The position numbers and the translations under genes are program-made. The notes beneath the pieces are model-generated. The model worked only from the letters and a program-made list of their open reading frames with translations. It was not told the DNA's origin and searched no databases. A stretch of DNA of 64,000 nt from JAIBCL01 sp031411695 (lineage in GTDB: Bacteria; Verrucomicrobiota; Verrucomicrobiia; Verrucomicrobiales; Verrucomicrobiaceae), in NCBI GenBank assembly GCA_031411695.1, contig JANOBO010000155.1, positions 7,375 through 71,374 on the forward strand. The letters run 5' to 3'. Below are positions 59,172-64,000 of this stretch, piece after piece. The first letter of the stretch is position 1. Each line of letters opens with the position of its first letter.

Positions 59172-59672
59172 TCAGACTCCCGCGTGACCTGCCTCGACGT
59201 TGACTACGGACTCTGCCAGCTCGGTGAGCTTGATGTCGGTGGCGCGCTCTTCTTCGAGCGTCTCGCCGAGAAGCTCGGCTGCGGTGTCGTGGCCGAGTTG
59301 CTTGGCGAGGGCGCGGGCGGTGCCGTAGCCGGCCATTTCATAATGCTCCACGCGTTGCGCGGACCCGATGAGGCCGGCGTCACGCACGCTCTCGTCCGCG
59401 TCCTCAGCGATGAGGTCGGCGCCTTCCGCGATGAGACCTTCCATGGCCTTGCACTTGTGCCCGCCGAGATTGATCTTCAGTTCAGCGCCGATTTTGTTCA
59501 GCCGGTCGATCTGGCCGCGGGTTTCTTCGAGGTGCTGTTCAAAGCCAGCCTTGAGGTCGGGATTCGAGGCGGCCTCGGCCATTTTTGGCAGCGCTTTGGT
59601 GAGCTGGTTCTCAGCGCTGTAAAGGTCCTTGAGTTCGTGGTGAAAGAGGGCTTCGAGGGTATTGAGTTTCAT
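59172..59672 (-). CDS. DUF892 ferritin-like protein (YciE/YciF family)
   Basis: 166 residues from the ATG of MKLNTLEALFHHELKDLYSA; a longer frame upstream was rejected because this is the standard family start. Four-helix bundle with di-iron type residues: HHELKDLYSAENQLTKALPK, FEQHLEETRGQIDRL, GLIGSAQRVEHYEMAGYGTA and LLGETLEEERATDIKLTELA. Usually linked to stress or stationary phase. Single gene with its own terminator. Confidence 0.92.
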   Translation of the reverse strand: MKLNTLEALFHHELKDLYSAENQLTKALPKMAEAASNPDLKAGFEQHLEETRGQIDRLNKIGAELKINLGGHKCKAMEGLIAEGADLIAEDADESVRDAGLIGSAQRVEHYEMAGYGTARALAKQLGHDTAAELLGETLEEERATDIKLTELAESVVNVEAGHAGV

Positions 59673-59899
59673 AGACGGATGGATCGGCGGCGCGAAGCGG
59701 TGCGGTCGTATGGCTGCTCGTGCATTCGAAGCCGTGACAGAAGTTCGGTGCTCGAGCACAGCGACTTCCTCAGCCTTCCGACCTCGCTTGGTACGGAGCC
59801 GGCCTATTGGTGTCCATACGAGGTGGGCCGCTGCGTTGGTAAGCGGGGGCGCGTGTCACGCCTGACGCCTGAGATGAACCCACACTGCCCCTGCACACC

Positions 59900-60427
59900 A
59901 TGAACATCCGCACACATGCCACCACCGTCTGCGTCCTGAACCTCTGCCTCGCACTGGGAGTCGGGAGCGCAGCCGAGCCAATGTTCCGCTCGGGTTTTGA
60001 AAGCGGCACGCGGATGGCGTCTGCCCATGAAGCGGGGCTTTTCATCACGGGGAGTGGATGGCGCGACCGGTGCGGATTGGTCGGCACTGGGCAAAAGCGG
60101 TTCGCCCGTTCCCGGCCTGCGCGGCGGAGTTTACATTAATACGGGAGATCGAAACGGTGACCGCGCGGGCGGCGAGATCGTGACCACGGCGCCTGCCACT
60201 GCCGAGATCCGCGCGCTGCGGCTATGGGTGGCTGATGATGACGCGGCATCGGGATGGGTCACGCGATCTGCCTTCCGCTTGGACTACCGGCATGGAACGG
60301 CGGAGCGCCCGGACTTTGCGCTTCAACGCTGCCACGTGAAGTTCCGCATGTTCTTGTCTGCCGACTATCCATCGCATCTCAGCACGGCAAAGACGGAGTG
60401 GTCTCGTCAATCCAGCTCGCTCCCTTC
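59900..60427 (+). pseudogene. Truncated and frameshifted secreted protein
   Basis: Begins with MNIRTHATTVCVLNLCLALG, a signal peptide, and EPMFRSGFESGTRM. A frameshift near 60050 moves the reading to VDGATGADWSALGKSGSPVP, GVYINTGDRNGDRAGGEIVT and IRALRLWVADDDAASGWVTR. The pattern of two broken frames fits a secreted beta-sandwich protein. The end runs into the oppositely oriented gene at 60428, so the 3' part is missing. Confidence 0.55.
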
Positions 60428-61465
60428 TCAAGGCAGCTTCGGCAGGTTCTTCAACGCGTCGTTGATCCTCTTCCTCACTTGCGCTTCGATGTCGTCGGCG
60501 GTGGAGTCACCTGTGGATTTTTGGATGGCGGACGGCGGCGCATCGTCGCCACCGCTCCAATCGAGGCCTTCGGTGAATATCTTCACCACGCTGCCCGATG
60601 GCGCAGGCTGCACCATGATCGTGAGCTTCGCGGCGCCTTGCTCACGCATGAGGATGGCGCTCTTCTTTCCCATCAGGCTCCCGGCGCCGTCCTTCCAGCC
60701 TTGCTTCTTCAAATTCGCCGAGAACTCCTTTGCAACCACATCGACCGGCCGAGCGGAGGAAAACTGGATCTGATTCACGAGCTGCTTGAACTCGACATCG
60801 GTCGCATACCCCGGCAGCGCCAGTTTCCGCGCGGCGATGGGCGGGCCGGCGGCAGGCCTCGCAGATCTCGCCTCCTGCTTGGCGGGCTTTGACGCCTTGC
60901 CGGGCGCGTCCGCAGGCGGCTTCGGCCCGGGGGCTGGCGGATTTCGCAGTTTTTCCGGCAGGGGCGCGGCGAAGGTGAGATCGACCTCCCACTTCTCGCC
61001 AAACGCATCAAGCTCCTTGCCGGTGACCACGTGGCCGGTGACGTTTCCACCGGCGATCTTGAAATCCGCCATCTTGATCTCGCCAACGGAGCTGAAGCCT
61101 CGCTTCTCGTGCGCGCTGTGGGAAACCTCACAGCCAAAAATCCCGCCATCGTGATGCACGCTCAGGACGAGCGCGCTGCCCAGCTTCCCGAACGAGGCGT
61201 CAAACGACGGCTTCTTCACCGATGCGGGATCTTTCTCGGAAAATATCAGCCGGACGGCCTCTTGATCGCTGAAGGGATCGCGCTCCTCCACGATGACAAA
61301 CTTGATGGCCGCGCTCTTGCCGTTGCCGATAAACTTGCCGCTGACCGTGGGCTTCACCGGCGGGTCCAACCGGGCCGGGGTCTGTGCGTCGGCGATGCTG
61401 AAGATGGAAAGCGCGAGCAACGCCGCGGAGTTTGTCCGAAATCGAAACGAAGGGAGAGTCGTCAT
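60428..61465 (-). CDS. Secreted protein of unknown function
   Basis: 345 residues from the ATG of MTTLPSFRF; signal peptide ends near FSIADA-QT. The first domain (VSGKFIGNGKSAAIKFVIVE; GKLGSALVLSVHHDGGIFGC; GEIKMADFKIAGGNVTGHVV) is beta-rich. A Pro/Lys/Ala-rich linker follows (about 195-225), then a second domain (YATDVEFKQLVNQIQFSSAR; EFSANLKKQGWKDGAGSLMG) resembling small periplasmic alpha/beta domains. No family recognised. Confidence 0.7.
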   Translation of the reverse strand: MTTLPSFRFRTNSAALLALSIFSIADAQTPARLDPPVKPTVSGKFIGNGKSAAIKFVIVEERDPFSDQEAVRLIFSEKDPASVKKPSFDASFGKLGSALVLSVHHDGGIFGCEVSHSAHEKRGFSSVGEIKMADFKIAGGNVTGHVVTGKELDAFGEKWEVDLTFAAPLPEKLRNPPAPGPKPPADAPGKASKPAKQEARSARPAAGPPIAARKLALPGYATDVEFKQLVNQIQFSSARPVDVVAKEFSANLKKQGWKDGAGSLMGKKSAILMREQGAAKLTIMVQPAPSGSVVKIFTEGLDWSGGDDAPPSAIQKSTGDSTADDIEAQVRKRINDALKNLPKLP

Positions 61466-61601
61466 GGCTGCGCGAGCCATACCCCGGGCTCCGTACGGGA
61501 TCGACAGGAATCTGGCGGCAATCCGGGGCCATCGGCACAGGCTGGCGCTTTTGAATCAGAGCGGCTACCCTTTGCGGCACCCTCGCACTCTCTCACCGCG
61601 A

Positions 61602-62786
61602 ATGCACCGCACACTGGCCATCTCCTGCTGCCTGCTGGCGACCCTCGCAGCCGCACAATCGTCGCGACGTTCCGCAGATCCCGCGATGAAGGCGCCAACG
61701 GTGAACACAAACCCAAATGTGCGCCATGCTGCGGAGCGCAGAGTTTTCCAAGGCGTTCCGACCCTCGAGCGCACGCCGGACGGCCGCCTTTGGGCCGCAT
61801 GGATCGCGCGCACGAAGGAGAAAGTGCCCGACTGCCATGTCGTGCTCGTGACCAGCGACAATGGCGGCGCAGCGTGGTCAAAGCCGGCGCTGGTCATCGA
61901 TCCGCCGGGTGTGGTGTGCGCGTTTGATCCCTGCCTATGGCTGGATCCCGAGGGACTGCTCTGGCTTTTCTGGGCGCAGTCGAGCGGCCTGTGGGACGGG
62001 CGCGGCGGCGTGTGGTGCATCACCTGCGAGGACTGGCAAAGCAAGGCCTCCACATGGTCAAGGCCGCGACGGCTCTGCAACGGCGTGATGATCAACAAGC
62101 CCACAGTGCTCCGCAGCGGCGAGTGGCTGCTGCCGGTCTCCGTGTGGGCCGATGCGAAACGCGCAGACACCGCATCCACGCATCCACACCACCTCGGGGA
62201 GGAGTCCGGGGCCAATGTCGTCGTATCCCGCGACCTCGGGCTTACCTTCAACCTGCGCGGCCAGGTGCGCGTGCCACAGCGCGAGTACGATGAGCATCAG
62301 ATCATCGAGCGCCGCGATGGCAGCCTGTGGATGCTCGTGCGCACGCCGCGCGGAATTGCGGAAAGCGATTCCACTGACCGTGGCCGGACCTGGAGCGCGG
62401 CGCGTCCGTCCGGCATCCCGCATGTGAACTCCCGCTTCTGCATTCGACGTTTGAAATCGGGCAGCCTGCTGCTCATCACCAACGAGCCGCCAGACGGCAA
62501 GGCGCGATCCCACCTCATCGCGCACGTTTCCATCGACGACGGCAGAACCTGGCGCGGCGGCCTCATGCTCGATGACCGCGCAGGCGTCTCGTATCCCGAT
62601 GCGGTGGAAGATGACGGCGGCGTCATCCGCGTGATTTACGACTTTGAGCGAACGAAAGCGAAGCAGATCCTCATGGCGCAGTTCAATGAGCGCAACATCC
62701 TGAGCGGCCGGCGCTCCAGCACCACACGGCTTCGTGTGGTGGTGAGCAAGGCGGGGCCGGCCGCTAATACGAGCGCCGAACCGTGA
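61602..62786 (+). CDS. Sialidase-like exo-glycosidase/BNR-repeat protein
   Basis: 394 residues from the ATG of MHRTLAISC, with a signal peptide (LAISCCLLATLAAA-QS). Three Asp-box motifs: TSDNGGAAWSKP, STDRGRTWSAA and SIDDGRTWRGG. They mark the turns of a six-bladed sialidase propeller. Further blocks: NPNVRHAAERRVFQGVPTLE, WLLPVSVWADA and DEHQIIERRDGSLWMLVRTP. Probably a secreted glycosidase or carbohydrate-binding propeller. Confidence 0.9.
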   Translation: MHRTLAISCCLLATLAAAQSSRRSADPAMKAPTVNTNPNVRHAAERRVFQGVPTLERTPDGRLWAAWIARTKEKVPDCHVVLVTSDNGGAAWSKPALVIDPPGVVCAFDPCLWLDPEGLLWLFWAQSSGLWDGRGGVWCITCEDWQSKASTWSRPRRLCNGVMINKPTVLRSGEWLLPVSVWADAKRADTASTHPHHLGEESGANVVVSRDLGLTFNLRGQVRVPQREYDEHQIIERRDGSLWMLVRTPRGIAESDSTDRGRTWSAARPSGIPHVNSRFCIRRLKSGSLLLITNEPPDGKARSHLIAHVSIDDGRTWRGGLMLDDRAGVSYPDAVEDDGGVIRVIYDFERTKAKQILMAQFNERNILSGRRSSTTRLRVVVSKAGPAANTSAEP

Positions 62787-62941
62787 ACCGGGGAGCGGCA
62801 GAGGCACCGATGGATCGTGCGGCGTGAAATTCCGCCGAAGGATTGAGAGGTTTTCAGACCAGAGGGAGCATCTGCGCCTTACCTCACGAGGCGGTGTCTG
62901 TGGATTGATTGACGACAACAACCTGCTTCGTTGCACTCCGA

Positions 62942-64000
62942 ATGAAAATGACACGGCTTCTTCTCTCGATCTCGCTGCTCTCCACCGCCCAAGCTCAGGA
63001 CCACGACCTCGTCATCTACGGCGGCACGGCTTCAGCGGTGATCGCGGCGGTGCAGGCGAAGAAGATGGGGAAGTCGGTGATCGTCGTGTCTCCGGACAAA
63101 CATCTTGGCGGGCTGGCGAGCGGCGGGCTGGGATTCACGGACACGGGGAACAAGGCGGTCATCGGCGGGCTGTCGCGTGATTTTTATCATCGCGTGTGGC
63201 AGCACTACGACAAGCCGGAGGCCTGGGTGCAGCAGAAGAAGAGCGAGTACGGCGGCAAGGGCCAGGGGACCCCGGCGATGGATGGGGAGCAGCGGACGAT
63301 GTGGATCTTTGAGCCGCATGTGGCGGAGCGGGTGTTTGAGGATTTCGTGAAGGAGAACGGCATCGAGGTGGTCCGCGATGAATGGCTGGACCGCGCGAAG
63401 GGCGTGAAGAAGGACGGCGGCCGCATCACGTCGATCACGACACTGAGCGGGAAGACGTATGGCGGGAAGATGTTCATCGACGCGACCTATGAAGGCGATC
63501 TGATGGCGGCGGCGGGCGTGGACTACCACGTCGGGCGCGAGGCGCAGAGCGTTTATGACGAGAAGTGGGCGGGCGTGCAGGTGGGCGTGCTGCATCACGG
63601 GCATCACTTTGGCAAAATGAACATCAGCCCCTATGTGGTGCCGGGCGATCCGACGAGTGGTGTGTTGCCGCACATCAGCAAGGAGCCGCCGGGCGAGTAC
63701 GGCACGGGCGACAAGAAAGTGCAGGCCTATTGCTTCCGCATGTGCCTGACGAATGACCCGGCGAACCGTATCCCTTTCACGAAGCCAGCGGGTTATGACC
63801 CGAAGGAGTATGAGCTGCTGGTGCGCGTCTATGAGAAGGGCTGGAAGGAGACGTTTGGCAAATTCGATCCGATCCCGAATTACAAGACGGACACGAACAA
63901 TCACGGCCCGTTCAGCACGGACAACATCGGCGCGAACTGGGATTACCCGGAGGCGAGCTACGAGCGCCGGCGCGAGATCATCGCCGACCACGAGCGCTAT
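62942..64000 (+). CDS. FAD-dependent oxidoreductase, 3' end outside the window
   Basis: Starts MKMTRLLLSISLLSTAQAQD, a signal peptide, followed by an FAD-binding start: DLVIYGGTASAVIAAVQAKK and HLGGLASGGLGFTDTGNKAV. Later SEYGGKGQGTPAMDGEQRTM, FIDATYEGDLMAAAGVDYHV and RMCLTNDPANRIPFTKPAGY. This matches the FAD_oxidored family of secreted flavoproteins common in PVC bacteria, often near glycosidases. 353 codons are in the window and the frame is open at the edge. Confidence 0.92.
   Translation, partial: MKMTRLLLSISLLSTAQAQDHDLVIYGGTASAVIAAVQAKKMGKSVIVVSPDKHLGGLASGGLGFTDTGNKAVIGGLSRDFYHRVWQHYDKPEAWVQQKKSEYGGKGQGTPAMDGEQRTMWIFEPHVAERVFEDFVKENGIEVVRDEWLDRAKGVKKDGGRITSITTLSGKTYGGKMFIDATYEGDLMAAAGVDYHVGREAQSVYDEKWAGVQVGVLHHGHHFGKMNISPYVVPGDPTSGVLPHISKEPPGEYGTGDKKVQAYCFRMCLTNDPANRIPFTKPAGYDPKEYELLVRVYEKGWKETFGKFDPIPNYKTDTNNHGPFSTDNIGANWDYPEASYERRREIIADHERY

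Overview
The window looks like a GC-rich chromosome segment from a Gram-negative member of the PVC superphylum, most likely Verrucomicrobiota. The evidence is the recurrent secreted families typical of that group: PVC-type haem-binding protein, DUF1549/DUF1553 (PSCyt/PSD1) proteins, two DUF1501 proteins with Tat-like N-termini, DUF1080, a CxPSR sulfatase and an Asp-box sialidase-like protein. It also carries a fused lpxC-fabZ gene followed by lpxA, opgG and murJ. No rRNA, tRNA, CRISPR array or conventional insertion sequence was found. I made no database search; family names come from motifs read in the translations.

Layout. 1-9.1 kb: secreted PVC-type genes, a GDSL-like protein, a methyltransferase, opgG and a decayed DUF4160/DUF2442 pair. 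9.2-13.6 kb: leftward sulfate-assimilation operon cysH-tauE-cysD-[vapBC]-cysN, with a toxin-antitoxin pair between cysD and cysN. 13.7-20.3 kb: lysA, a secreted protein with a His/Cys pair, bioB, a threonine dehydratase-like enzyme and an ABC exporter. 20.3-29.9 kb: sua5 fused in frame to a REP-associated tyrosine transposase (RAYT) domain, murJ, a HEPN/MNT pair, a second ABC exporter, panC and nadB. 30-36.5 kb: secreted proteins, RidA and a TPR protein. 36.5-44.7 kb: a DUF1501/PSD1 pair, lpxC-fabZ, lpxA and a hydrolase pseudogene. 44.9-48 kb: a lysine-rich protein and a DUF3570-apbE-DUF4266 operon. 48-64 kb: a second DUF1501/PSD1 locus, DUF1080, two paralogous secreted proteins around a sulfatase, DUF892, decayed genes, a sialidase-like protein and a truncated FAD oxidoreductase.

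The most unusual signal is a set of palindromic elements, many of them inside reading frames. Family A (ends AAAGTGGTGCAA / TTGCACCACTTT) occurs six times, all between 20.9 and 28.3 kb. It lies in frame inside sua5, at the sua5-RAYT junction, in the N-terminus of murJ and in a C-terminal loop of panC, always giving a peptide of the form KV(V/G)Q(P/A)AGLP...ATQRVAP. The RAYT domain fused to sua5 keeps HVH and Tyr residues and sits in the middle of this cluster. Unrelated or distantly related palindromes lie in frame in a methyltransferase, apbE and a PSD1 gene. RAYT-driven spread of protein-coding palindromes through housekeeping genes is inferred, not shown, and is the main thing to test.
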